Below, in pieces: positions 39,383 through 49,941 of a stretch of 64,000 bases of DNA. The notes under the pieces are model-generated. The model was not told the origin of the DNA, searched no databases, and was given only the letters and a program-made list of their open reading frames with translations. The number at the start of each line of letters is the position of its first letter. The first letter of the stretch is position 1. Source of the stretch: Termitomyces sp. T153. Its lineage: Eukaryota > Basidiomycota > Agaricomycetes > Agaricales > Lyophyllaceae. The position numbers and the translations under genes were made by a program. The stretch spans positions 1,736,001 to 1,800,000 of the forward strand of contig JACKQL020000001.1 in assembly GCA_018296165.2 (NCBI GenBank). Direction: 5' to 3'.

Positions 39383-40381
39383 CTATATTGAGAGGGAGTT
39401 GTATATCTCTTCGGCCTCCCATGCGCCTGCCCAGTAGCGGATCTCTGCTTTGAGACCGCCCTCTTCGTTGATGCGTTTTTGCAGACCGCGGTGGAGGCGG
39501 CAACAGACGATATCTTGGCTGGGAGGGGGGGTGAACAATGAGCGAGTCGTGAGGGGGGGTGGACTGACCTGCGAAGACGGAGAACGGGGCAAAAGTCGTT
39601 GGAGCCATCTCCGGTGTAGACGATGCGGTCAAAGGGGCCGTGCTGTTTGATAAACGCGTCGAGCTCCTCGCCTGTAAGAAAATGTGAGTGAGGTTGGGGG
39701 AGGGACGTTGGTGCGGCACCTTTGCACATGTTGGGGCTGCAGCCGACTTTGCAGGTGTGTTGGGGGCCGTTGGGGTCGACTCTGCGCCGGAGCTTGAGGA
39801 GGCCGGTGTCGTCCCACTCTGCGGGGTTGGTGGTGATCTGGTCAAAGAGGTTGTCTAGGCCCTTGGACTGCAAAAAGGAGAGTTGGAAACGCGTCGGATG
39901 GGAGGGAAAGGGCGTCACCTTGAGGATGGTGGATATGAAGACGGAGTTGGCGTTGGAGAGGCAGAAAAAGGTGGTTTTGCCTTCGGATTTGAGTTTTGAG
40001 GTTGCGCGGGTCATGGCTGGGTGCTGTGTGGTGTGAGAGGACGCGATGGGGCGGAGAAGGGCCTTACGAAGGGCATGGAAGTGAGGGTGGTTTCGATCTG
40101 CTCTCTGGTGATGCCACGAGCGTGGATTTTTTGGAGAGATTGCGCGCTGGGAGTTGTGTCAGAGACGCTGGAGGGAATGACGAGCAAGCTCACACAAGAT
40201 CTGTCCACTGGGTGTGCTGCTTTGCCGACTTCATGTAGCGGCGGAGATCGGGGGCGAGGACCTCGAAGATGTAGCGGTCGGTGTCCTGATCTGCGAGGGA
40301 CCTGAGGGATGTGAGGACAAGACGCGCGCAGACGGGGAACACAGACCAGTCAAAGTCAAAGACGAGGAGCTGGCGGGGCAT
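39383..40381 (-). CDS. HAD-superfamily phosphatase of the PHOSPHO1/PHOSPHO2 type
   Basis: Soluble HAD hydrolase; vertebrate relatives act on phosphoethanolamine/phosphocholine (PHOSPHO1) or pyridoxal phosphate (PHOSPHO2), so the substrate here is open. It begins MPRQLLVFDFDW and is spliced to SLADQDTDRYIFEVLAPDLR, giving motif I FDFDWS with both aspartates. Further exons give QHTQWTDL, ARGITREQIETTLTSMPF, the Ser/Asn segment TTFFCLSNANSVFISTIL (motif II), then GLDNLFDQITTNPAEW, HTCKVGCSPNMCKG and motif III IVYTGDGSNDFCPVLRL. It ends AEEIYNSLSI with TAG at 39383-39385. About 255 residues. Cys residues after motif II match the family. The start lies 95 bp (or 71 bp) from the divergent TFB1 start. 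Confidence 0.9.
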
Positions 40382-40476
40382 GGGAGGGGGAGGGGCGGTT
40401 ATGTAAGCGTGCACGGCGAGGGCGTCGCGGTTATGTAAGCACGGCTGTAAACATGGCTACTGGCGGTTACGTAAGC
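40382..40476. promoter_or_regulatory. Compact bidirectional promoter with three direct repeats
   Basis: The whole space between the divergent phosphatase and TFB1 genes. It carries GCGGTTATGTAAGC at 40395-40408 and 40427-40440 and the variant GCGGTTACGTAAGC at 40463-40476, the last ending exactly at the ATG at 40477. A second motif, CGGCGAGGGCGTCG, occurs at 40414-40427 and again inside the coding sequence at 40496-40509. The pattern suggests local duplication; whether it has a regulatory role is unknown. Confidence 0.55.
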
Positions 40477-42664
40477 ATGGCTACTGTGGTGTGCTCGGCG
40501 AGGGCGTCGTACAAGAAGAGCGCGGGCGTGCTGGAGCTGACGGACTCGGCGCTGCAGTGGACGGCGCACGGCAAGACGGTGCCGGCGGTGCGCGTGGCCC
40601 ACGCCGAGGCTGCCTGTGAGTCGTTGCCGCCCCGCCGAGCGCTGCTGACCCGCCCCAGCCCTCTTCTGCAGCAAGGAGGGCGCTGCCCAGGTCCGCCTCA
40701 AGCTCGGGCTCGTGCGCGACGACGCAGGCCACAATTTCACCTTTACTGCGCCCCCGCCCGCCGCGTACTCCGAGCGCGAGCGCTTCAAGAAGGAGCTCAC
40801 TGCCATCATCAGCCGCAACAGGGCGCACGAGCCACCCACGCCCCGGCCCGTCGCCCCGCTGCCCCCCTCGCGCAGAACCACCCCCGCCAGCGGCCCCGCC
40901 TCCGACTTTCGCCTCCGCAAAATCGTCCTCGTCGCCAACCCCGACCTTGCCCAGCTCCACCGCGACCTCGTCATCGCCGGCCAGATCACCGAAGAAGAGT
41001 TCTGGGACGGCCGCGAGGTGCGTGCCCTTTGTGTCGTGTCTGTCCTGCCGTGACCCGCCCCAGCATCTCCTCCTCGCCCAAGCCGCCGCAGACGCCCAGA
41101 AAAAGGGCAAGTCTGGCCAGCTCGTCGACCCCCGGCCAGAGGCCGTCGACGGCGGCGAGATCAAAATCAGAATCACCCCCCAGCTCGTGCACGACATCTT
41201 TGACGAGTATCCCGTCGTCGCCAAGGCTTACAGCGACAACGTCCCCTCCAACGTCTGTCCTTGCCCGCCCCACCACCGTCCCCGCTCACGTGTCTCTCCA
41301 GCTCACAGAAGAAAGCTTCTGGAAGCGCTACTTTCAGTCCAAACTCTTCAACGCCCACCGCGCCTCCATCCGATCCACCGCCGCCCAACACGTCGTCAAA
41401 GACGACCCCATCTTTGACACGTACCTAGAAAAAGAAGACGACGGTGCGTCCACGTCCGCATCCCCTCAGCCCCACTCACCGCCCCCAGGCCTGGAGCCAC
41501 GCCGCCAGCGCAACCAGTCCGTCGACATCTTCGTCGACCTCGCCGCCACATCAGAGGACCACGAACCGGTTGCGCATCCCCCAGACGTTCCCTGGCACCC
41601 TCACTGACATCCTCACAGACCGGCAACGAAAAAGACATCACCATGCAACCAGGCCGACAAAGAGGCGCCTTGCCCCTCATTCGCAAGTTTAACGAACATT
41701 CAGAGCGCTTACTCAACTCTGCACTGTAAGCCAACTCGTACCTGTATCTGACTATTCAACTATCGAATAGGGGTGCGATGCCTGCGTCCAAGCGCCAGCG
41801 GCTAGAGGTGTGCAGTTCCCAAAACATGTGTATAGTGTTTCACCTCTCTACAGATCGAGCTAGAAGACCTGCAAGACCCCAAGGAAGATGCCGGGATCGC
41901 TTTGGAGATGCAGGACAGCCAGCGGTACTTTGAGGGTCGCACGGCCACCCTGGACGGAGACGACGCCACCAGGGTGCGTTTATACTGACGTGGTCCGCTT
42001 TCTTTCTGATGTGTCTAGGTCCTGGACATGCCAGCAGTGTTTCGAGAGACAAGGGCGAATGTACAAGGCTGGGAACAAAATCTGCTGCAGGTGCGTTGGA
42101 CACGCATACCCCTCACGCACGACGGTTCACGCGTCGTCGGCGCCTCAGCTCAAACAGGAACGAAAAGCCGGTGACGCAGCGCTTTTCTCCATGACACAAA
42201 ACGTTTCTGCGCGCTTAGCAGTCCAAACACGAAAAAGTCCGTCGTCCCTGTCCCGTTTGTGCTCTTTCATTACACTTGACATAGACGATATCCCCGACGG
42301 ACTCTTCCGACAAATGACTACGTGTCAAACCGCCGCCAACGAATTCCTGCGCCAGTTCTGGTCAGCGATGTATCCGCCCCCGATGGACGTGCAATCAGTC
42401 AACACGGCGACGCCCGCACAGCGCGCGACGAAGGCTGCAAAGATGATTGGGTATGTTGCAAAGACGAGAGAAAAGGTTGCGGCGCTGGTCAATGTCGCGA
42501 GGATGCATGGCGTCGATCCGACGCGTGTAGAGTCGGTGTGTGTGTTTTTAATCATTACCTGGGGTGAGACTGAGGCATGTTGGTAGGCGTTGAAGCCGGT
42601 GCTTACTGCCGTTGACCAGGCTATTGCGTTTCATCAGCGCAAGATGGCCGCGGGTCGTCCGTGA
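40477..42664 (+). CDS. TFB1: TFIIH core subunit TFB1 (p62)
   Basis: Structural subunit of transcription/repair factor TFIIH. The ATG at 40477 gives MATVVCSARASYKKSAGVLE; an in-frame ATG at 40453 would add eight residues. N-terminal PH-like domain: LELTDSALQWTAHGKTVPAV and a region ending RDDAGHNFTFTAP. After a proline-rich linker come two BSD modules, ANPDLAQLHRDLVIAGQITE-EEFWDGRE and LTEESFWKRYFQSKLFNAHR. Later exons read GNEKDITMQPGRQRGALPLI, RKFNEHSERLLNSAL, FRQMTTCQTAANEFLRQFW and VAALVNVARMHGVDPTRVES, ending IAFHQRKMAAGRP with TGA at 42662-42664. About nine introns. The first 2 kb is unusually G+C-rich, producing long spurious antisense frames. Confidence 0.92.
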
Positions 42665-42741
42665 TTTAGAGTAGATACACCATTGCATTTCATTGTATGT
42701 TTGTACATAATACTTCCACTGATTAATACATGGTCTGCTCA

Positions 42742-45602
42742 TTAGAACGGGTTCGGCTGCTTCTGCACTTGCGATTGTGACGTCGTAGCACATCCGTACG
42801 AAGTATACAGCACAAGAACGTGCAGAACCAATGCGTAGATGACAAAAAATGTCCGGGCACGACGATTAGCGAGCACCGTCCTTGTCAAGATGTAAACTCC
42901 GCGTTCTATAGGGTGAAGATTATCGTATGCCCGTGTGGCCTCCTGCAAAACACCCCATGAAACCTGATTACTTGACGACCACAATCAAGACGTACCCGAC
43001 CACGGAATGCCTCGAACGGATCCATAGCCTGCTCATACCGCGTGCGGTACTTGCTCATGTCGTCTGCATGCCCCGAGCCCGACGGGAGTGGCAACGGGTC
43101 CAGCTGTGTGACTACTGGCCGTAAACCCGCGTCTTCGCGATAACTCTGCATGTACCGCACTTTCTCGTAAAGCTTTAGATTATCGGATTGCAGATTCTTA
43201 ATCTCCGTGCGCAGCTCTGAGATGATCTGGAATTGTTTTCGGAGTTCCTGATGGAGTGTGAGGTTTCGAGTAGGGGGGAAAAGACAAGCTACTACGCATG
43301 GGGACGTACATCTTCGAGCTCGGCGTTACGTTGTCTGAACCGGTCCCGCTGGCTCGTGACGATAGGAAGAATCGACACGTCCGCAGAAGGCGTGAACGGT
43401 ATCGGTTTGTTTGCGTTGGGTTCCTGATGGTTCATCACACAAGTTGAGAGTATGGTTGTCTGGACCACAGCGTGCGGGTGCTTACAGGCTTTTTGGTGCC
43501 CGCCAGTTCGAGACTGGCAAGAATGTCGAGTCCGGGGTCGGATGACGGTACGTCTCCGTTGGTCTGGTGCTTGTTCATCGAGAGGAGATCGTTCTCCAGC
43601 TTCTCGTTCAGAGCTTTCTGCTTTTCGAGCTCAGAACCTATGGTTTTGAGCTGGTCTTCGGCACCCCGCAACGATTCTTCGAGCTCGCTGTGGAGGATCT
43701 GGAGATAGATATTGCGTGCTCAGCTAATTCGGGACTGCATGTTCTCAGAGACGTACGTACCCGGAACTTGGTCAACTCTTCGAGGATACGCTTGTTCTTG
43801 GTGGCAAGCAGCACTTCTAGAGAGCTACCCTGCTGGGCGTTTGCCTTTTCTGCATTAGGGTTTGGTAGCTCCAGGGTATTAATCCGGGTATCTTCATCCA
43901 CATCTTCATCGAGCCCAGCGAACTCGACATACTACGAGCACATAGCGTCATTAACCAGACATATAGACAATCAGACTTACTTTCATGATTTCCAGCTCCC
44001 GCTTGATTTCGTCGTAATTGGCGTACTGTTTCAGCTTCTGCTTCAATTGATCTACTTCCCCGACCTACACGACTGTCAATACTGGTCTTGAGAAGGGACA
44101 TGATTTCACAGACCTTTTTATGAATCTCTTTGGTTAGTTCGTCAATCTTCTTGGTTGCCACAGTTTCAGCCTCTGCTGTAAGAGCCTTTTGCGCCTCCAG
44201 CGCACGTGCCATGTGCTCAGATTCGCCTTCAAGGCCTGAAATTTGAGCTTCGAGAGACTTGACACTGTATATAGAACCATTAGAACCACCATCAGAATCG
44301 ATCAGTCTATTACTGACCGGCCAGACGTGTCGCTACCGCTACGTATGCTCTCAATCTCGGCACGTAAAATCTCCTGTAACCCCGCATTGTAGTCGCCGAG
44401 AGATAGTTGTAGGTGGATATACGCACATTCCGTCGCTCAACCGTCGCAACTCGACTGTTAGCCCGATCAAGGTCTGCAACAATCATATCCACCTCGGCCA
44501 GTTTGGCGATAACTTCCTGATCTGGAGGGAGATTGACGATGAACTGCGTGACTAGGCATTGAGAAAAGGCTTTATACCTTGTCGTTGGCTGTGATTTGAA
44601 AGTTTTTCTTGGTTCGAATCGTTTGACGTGCGCAAGTCCCGGAGTTGGTTGTTCGTCAGTGTTATTTGACGTTGCAAATCCTGCTCGCTAGGTAGGAAAA
44701 ATCAACATCAACAAGTAACCCATACACCTCTACGATTACATACCGTTCCTCGTAGTTTCGAAGCTTTTCGTCGTAAGTCGCGTTAAGTTCGTTTTCCTTC
44801 TGAGCGACCTTTTCTTGAATCATGTCCTCCATCTGAAGAAATGTCATGCAGTACGATAGCAGGATTGCGGTGGAACATGCATACCTTCTGTTCCAGCTGT
44901 TCAACCTTGACGTCTAACCTTTTCTTTGCCATTTCAATAGACGAGAATTCGTTCACACGTTTCCGAAGTTCTGCATTCTCTTCCCGCAGTCGCCGCAATT
45001 CAACTTCCAGCTCTAATGCTTCTGCAACTTTAACAGCTTGGTCCTATGTTGAATATGGGATTTCAGCGGGTACGAGGGTCAAGTCCACACACACACATCT
45101 TACCACTGCTGCTTCAAGGAGAGGATATGGATCGGGTGCTTCAGCTAGGATTTTGTATACGTTCAGGAACGCATTCTCGGAGGCCTTGGAGCGTTTAGTC
45201 AGGTTGTCGATTTCCGTTTGGTACGCTGAGGTATTTTAGTTAGTTTTGTGAATCTTATGATAGCCATACCGTTCATACCCTTGAGTAGACCCTTGAACGT
45301 ATTTGGCTTCTCGACTTCAGGAAGCTTCTTGAACTCTGAGCACCTTCATAAGTCGGACGAACACGACAATATGTATATGAGGAACTTGAACCTTTAGTCT
45401 TGTCCGCCAACGCCTTACGCCCAACGACGCTCTCTTTCTGGTTATCGACAAGCTCAATGCCCTGTGCATCCAACGTCTTCTGCAACTCAGTAAGATTGAT
45501 ATCTACAAAGAATATCAGAGCTATTTTGAAGACAGTATATATATGCTCTGGCTGACCTTTCCATCTCGCCAATGCACCCGAGAAGTTCTGTTCTATACTC
45601 AT
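42742..45602 (-). CDS. COY1: Golgi coiled-coil membrane protein CASP/COY1
   Basis: Golgin anchored by a C-terminal membrane segment, acting in intra-Golgi tethering and transport. ATG at 45600-45602 gives [15 protein letters not shown], then [20 protein letters not shown]. After short introns the CASP hallmark [20 protein letters not shown] and [20 protein letters not shown] appear. Most of the protein is coiled coil (for example [40 protein letters not shown]). The conserved C-terminal block is [33 protein letters not shown], then [20 protein letters not shown] and a transmembrane helix [17 protein letters not shown]. It ends [12 protein letters not shown] at 42742-42744. At least ten introns. 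Convergent with TFB1, 77 bp apart. Confidence 0.93.
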
Positions 45603-46027
45603 AGGTGTGGGCGGGGTTCACACGTCACGATCAATAATTTGAATTATAGCTGATCTCATAATTATACGGAATCGTGATTTCAGAAATTTGGCAACTCCAC
45701 AGACGTCAAGCTCACAGACGCAGTCCTGTAGCGGCGACCAAGCGTCAGTCCCCGACTACAAGGCTCCATTTGTTTACCATTTTCAAATAGTAAAACCGTT
45801 GAGTGTGCCTCCTTCTATAAACGGTAAAGAAACAGTACAAAAAAAAGTAATTGACAGTGTTTATGGGTTTCTATCTCTGAGTTGAGTTTAGAGATACCCA
45901 TTGCTAGCAACACGCAAAAACTTGCTTTTCAACTTGAATGATTTTTCACATGCATTTCGGTAGTGTTATTGATTACATTCTGGCATAATGTTGTTTTTCG
46001 TAGCGGGCTCTGTGCCCCTAATCAACG
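45603..46027. other. Upstream flank of kinase-like pseudogene
   Basis: A frame at 45688-45885 (no ATG) may be a further remnant, but I cannot tie it to the kinase-like gene. Otherwise A+T-rich with nothing recognisable; it includes the COY1 promoter. Confidence 0.35.
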
Positions 46028-47880
46028 TCGGGTTTGAGACTTTTCACAACTGCCTCTGATGCCTGCGAAGTCCTCGTGGATGGAAAGGGCAAACTCCTAT
46101 CCGATACTGCCCCTTCTGTTGCTAAAGTCCGTTCTGACGCAAGGATTTTTGCCTCGAAAGTAGAAATTCAGTCCCAGAATACACGAGCACTTGCATACAA
46201 TCTGGTGTCTATGAAAGTCTGGAAGCCCGCTGATATTGACATGGGCCCGGTTCATAAATTAGAAGAGATCATCGGCGGTCTCTCGTTCAATGCAAATAGT
46301 AATGATGTCGAGCCCCTCAACGATGCTCGGTTCGTTTCCAAGTGCTTGAACACAGCTCCTAACGAGGAGCTTCTCCAGGTTATCTTGCAGGTTCCACATG
46401 GTAGAGTATCAGTCCTTCTACCCATACATGACCCCCTCGTACATATCTTTCCATAACCAGCTTGCGGAGAAAACATCAACGTGAGGAGGAAGATGATAAC
46501 ACCACAATGCTCATCAAACGGCTTGAAAACAGTAACCGACATCGTGCCGTCATCTCTGGCTCGGCCTACCAGTTTTCAAAATGTTGTAGGCGAGGATAAA
46601 GTGATCACTGTCAACCCGCCCTATGGGACTAGTACCATCCCTATCGCACTATACGAACGTGTCTTTGGGATCTTCAGGGATAGATGCAAACAACCCCCCT
46701 CAAATAAGGCTATGAAATGCCTCATCCAACTTACACAAGTTGGATGTGAGTGGTGGAAGCCCGTCAGAGGGAGGCTATCGCGAAGGTTTTCTCCGAGTGC
46801 CTGGATTTACGGTTTCATGCAGAGAAGATAGGTGATACTGAATATATTACGGATGGACACATCACCTTCGAGATCATACCGGCAGCGATACGAGGATGCA
46901 AAAATGAAAATGGATCCGCTATGTTCCAGGCGGCATTATATTATGCCAGCTTTTTCAGGCATGCACTACCTGACTTCGGTAATCCAAAATACGTGTTTCC
47001 CCCCCATCCTTGTCGTCGATTCAGGTAAGTATAACGGCACCTTCATCAGTACACACATTCTCATAGGATATGCAGGGTCAAAACTAGGTTTCTATTGTGG
47101 GATGGACAGCGTATCAGAGTCGAGCCCTTATGCCGAGGCATTGACCTGAAAGCCAATTGGAAGGAACTACATGCGCGATACGAGGTGGCGGCTACCTTGA
47201 ACGCCCTAGTCGAAGCAGTCCATCTTATTCAGGAACATCACGCACTTATTGAATCTGCAATCGGCCCCGTCGAGCAATCCAACGCTCCCCGATACCCATA
47301 CCTAACATCATATCGTGATGACAATGACCAAGGAGTCAGCTTGAACTATACCGCGCAACTTGAAGCAGACAAGTTGCTCTTCGCCGCCATTTCCGACCAA
47401 CCTGATCTCAGAGAGTGTATTGTCAAATTTACACAACATGAGTATTCCGCGGATGCACATATTTTCCTTGCGATGCATCGAATGGCACCGAAGTTGCAGA
47501 AAATCATTGAAATCACTGGTGGTTGGAAAGTAGTTATCATGGACCAGTCAAAATAAAAAATCCTACACCGTTATCCGTTATCAACAGAACTGCAGGAAGA
47601 GGTGAAAGACAAGGTGAAAAGCATTGTCCAAACACTTCATCAAAATGGATCTGTGCATGGCGATATACGAGCCGCCAACCTTCTCATTGATCCTGCCTCT
47701 CTTGAGTCTGATGACGTACAGGTTCATCTGATTGATTTTGGCTGGGGGGACGTGCTGGAGAAGTGCGATATCCCATCGGAACTGAACTGCGAAACGGTGA
47801 TGCGTCCAAAGGAGGTTCAAGGCGGGAAGCCCATTCTGGAGGCACACGATATTGAGATGATATCTTACCTATTCGCCTAG
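46028..47880 (+). pseudogene. Degenerate fungal-specific kinase-like gene (FunK1-like)
   Basis: Remnant of a lineage-expanded Agaricomycete protein-kinase-like family. Several exon-like blocks follow each other: LLSDTAPSVAKVRSDARIFA (46110-46170), PIALYERVFGIFRDRCKQPP (46640-46700), SECLDLRFHAEKIGDTEYIT with DGHITFEI and CKNENGSAMFQAALYYASFF (46790-46960), and EYSADAHIFLAMHRMAPKLQ (47440-47500). The kinase signatures are VHGDIRAANLLID (catalytic loop, HGD for HRD) and VHLIDFGWGD (DFG). Lesions: the first block follows a stop codon with no ATG; successive blocks change frame, partly without good introns; and an in-frame TAA at 47554-47556 splits the kinase domain just after WKVVIMDQSK. A 66-nt intron (donor GTAGTT, acceptor CTGCAG) could bypass this stop but would delete the hinge strand. 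It ends at TAG 47878-47880 soon after EAHDIEMISYLFA. Pseudogene is my preferred reading. Confidence 0.65.
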
Positions 47881-48606
47881 GGTAAGTACAGAGTTGTTGT
47901 TTCATTCTAGATTTTCAGGGGTGCTTTTTTTGTAGGAATTGTGGATCGAATGGAAAGTGTAACACAGCGTGGGTGTGTCGGTGGTGTGGTGAAGAACAGG
48001 GTTGTTGGTGAGACTGGGTTTCATAACCGGAGAAGGGGTTGTCGTTTTGTTTTTGTCTTGGTCATAATCGTCTTGGTCCGGCTTGAGTATTTACCATACT
48101 ATACCAGCATCTGTCGGAAATTTTCTTATCAGAACTGAAACCTGAATCAGGTTGTCGGGTCTGATGAGAGAGGCCCTCGGCTGTATTAATTTTTACTGTG
48201 TCCCTACATTCCGTCATTGTCATACCACTCATCCTAACGGCGTAAGCGCCGGTCCCCGATTATATTGTATAATTTCACGTTTTCGAGTTTTAAAACTTGA
48301 ACAATCATACCGTATTCTGATGGTACTTTGATGTCATATTATTGGCGTGACATCCAAGTCTGGTAATGATAAGACTGGATAGGATGATGATCTTGTTAAC
48401 ACATTCAGAGAAAAAGATTGGTACCCAGGTGTGGTAACAACTAGCTACCGATGGTTGACGAAGTTTGTCTGACTTTTCAAGTAGAACCACCTCAAGTTCA
48501 TCAGAACGGCATTTTCGACGCTAAATACGCATGATTAAGTGGCCCTAACACGTGCACGTGACATTCTACTTTTTTCTCCCGGTGCAACGAAACCACAGTG
48601 TTGCAC
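47881..48606. other. Kinase pseudogene - uS9m intergenic region
   Basis: About 700 bp of A+T-rich sequence with no convincing coding or RNA feature; it includes the promoter of the mitochondrial ribosomal protein gene. Confidence 0.5.
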
Positions 48607-49740
48607 ATGAATGTCCTGCGAAATCCTGCACGCCAAGTGTTAAGGCGCTCTTACACTACAGCACGACGCCCATTCGTCCCTCCTGCGCAACTCAACAATG
48701 TCCAACGCCGAACTGGAGGTGCAAGGCGTCGACGGAAACGGGACGAGGAGGAAGAGGACGACGTTCAATGGCAAGGGGATTTTGAAAAGAGTTCTCCGCC
48801 TTCCCCCACATTCTATACAGGTCGTTCCGAATACTATGACCAGGTCATACTACTACAAAACGCCATCGTTCAAGCTCGAAAATCACTGAAAATGCTCCAT
48901 CTCCTCCCTCTTCCTGAATTCGCTCGTAACAGCTTACCGACTCCATTTCCAATCTGGAAAGATCTGGAAGAAATGTCTGCCGACTTTCAAAGCCCTATGA
49001 CACGGTCAAGATACCGTCGGGTGATCAAACTCTTGAACGAGCTGAATGGCTACTTTAACATTGCAAAGGCCGCAAATGCCTCTGAGGTCAAGATAACTAT
49101 AGGTTCCATCATCGCTCTTTTTGAAAGTGGGAAGAAGGCTGCCTCGTTGGCTCAACGCCAGAAAAAAACAGTGTCACTAGACCAGTATGGGCGGTCGTAT
49201 TCGGTTGGAAAACGGAAAACTAGTTCGGCGCGCGTGTGGATGATCCCCGTGCACGCGCAGCCAACGTCTATGAAGACTCAGAAAGGTCCCTCTGATTACG
49301 AGGGAATAACGACATCGACCATCCTCGTCAACAATATTCCACTCGTGGAATACTTCCCAATACCTGCCGACCGCGAACGCATTATGCGTCCTTTCAAGGT
49401 TGCGGGAGTAGTCGGTGCCTACAACGTCTTCGCTATCGTTCGCGGTGGTGGCACCACCGGGCAATCAGGCGCCCTCTCACATGGCATTGCAAAAGGTCTG
49501 GTCATCCATGAGCCGAAATTGACCACAGTTTTGAGGAAGGGTGCGTATCTTTGGTTTTGCCTTACATGCATTGTTTATTCGCATCTATGTTCAGCGCAAC
49601 TCACAAGACGTGATCCTCGTATGGTGGAACGCAAGAAGACTGGCCTCGCAAAGGCACGCAAAAGGGTGCGTATCATTTTTACTGGCTATTAAGTCCCTCT
49701 TGTTGACGAAACATTTCAGTACGCTTGGGTCAAACGTTGA
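48607..49740 (+). CDS. MRPS9: Mitochondrial ribosomal protein uS9m (MRPS9)
   Basis: Small-subunit mitoribosomal protein. The ATG at 48607 starts MNVLRNPARQVLRRSYTTAR, an Arg/Ser-rich mitochondrial presequence. A fungal-type N-terminal extension follows (YYDQVILLQNAIVQARKSLK, SRYRRVIKLLNELNGYFNIA), then the uS9 domain: YGRSYSVGKRKTSSARVWMI, ILVNNIPLVEYFPIPADRER, the glycine loop VRGGGTTGQSGALSHGIAKG and, after introns at about 49540-49595 and 49665-49718, AQLTRRDPRMVERKKTGLAK and ARKRYAWVKR, the basic tail that reaches the P-site tRNA. TGA at 49738-49740. About 340 residues. Confidence 0.93.
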
Positions 49741-49941
49741 GTTGCGCAAATACGATCACTCTCGTCTCACTCTTATTATTTGTCACTTGCTACATCCTTT
49801 TCGGCCCAAATGCACTAATTGCCTTTTAATGAGCGAACGGGGTCATGGATTAGAAACATTCAACAATTAAAGCAAATGAACACTGGCAGGATATGATAAG
49901 AAGTTATAATATTAGAATAAAGATTGTTTCCCAACCCGGTG

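Noticed and set aside
40481..41224. 247-codon minus-strand frame
   Set aside because: Antisense to TFB1; a by-product of high G+C, which makes stop codons rare.
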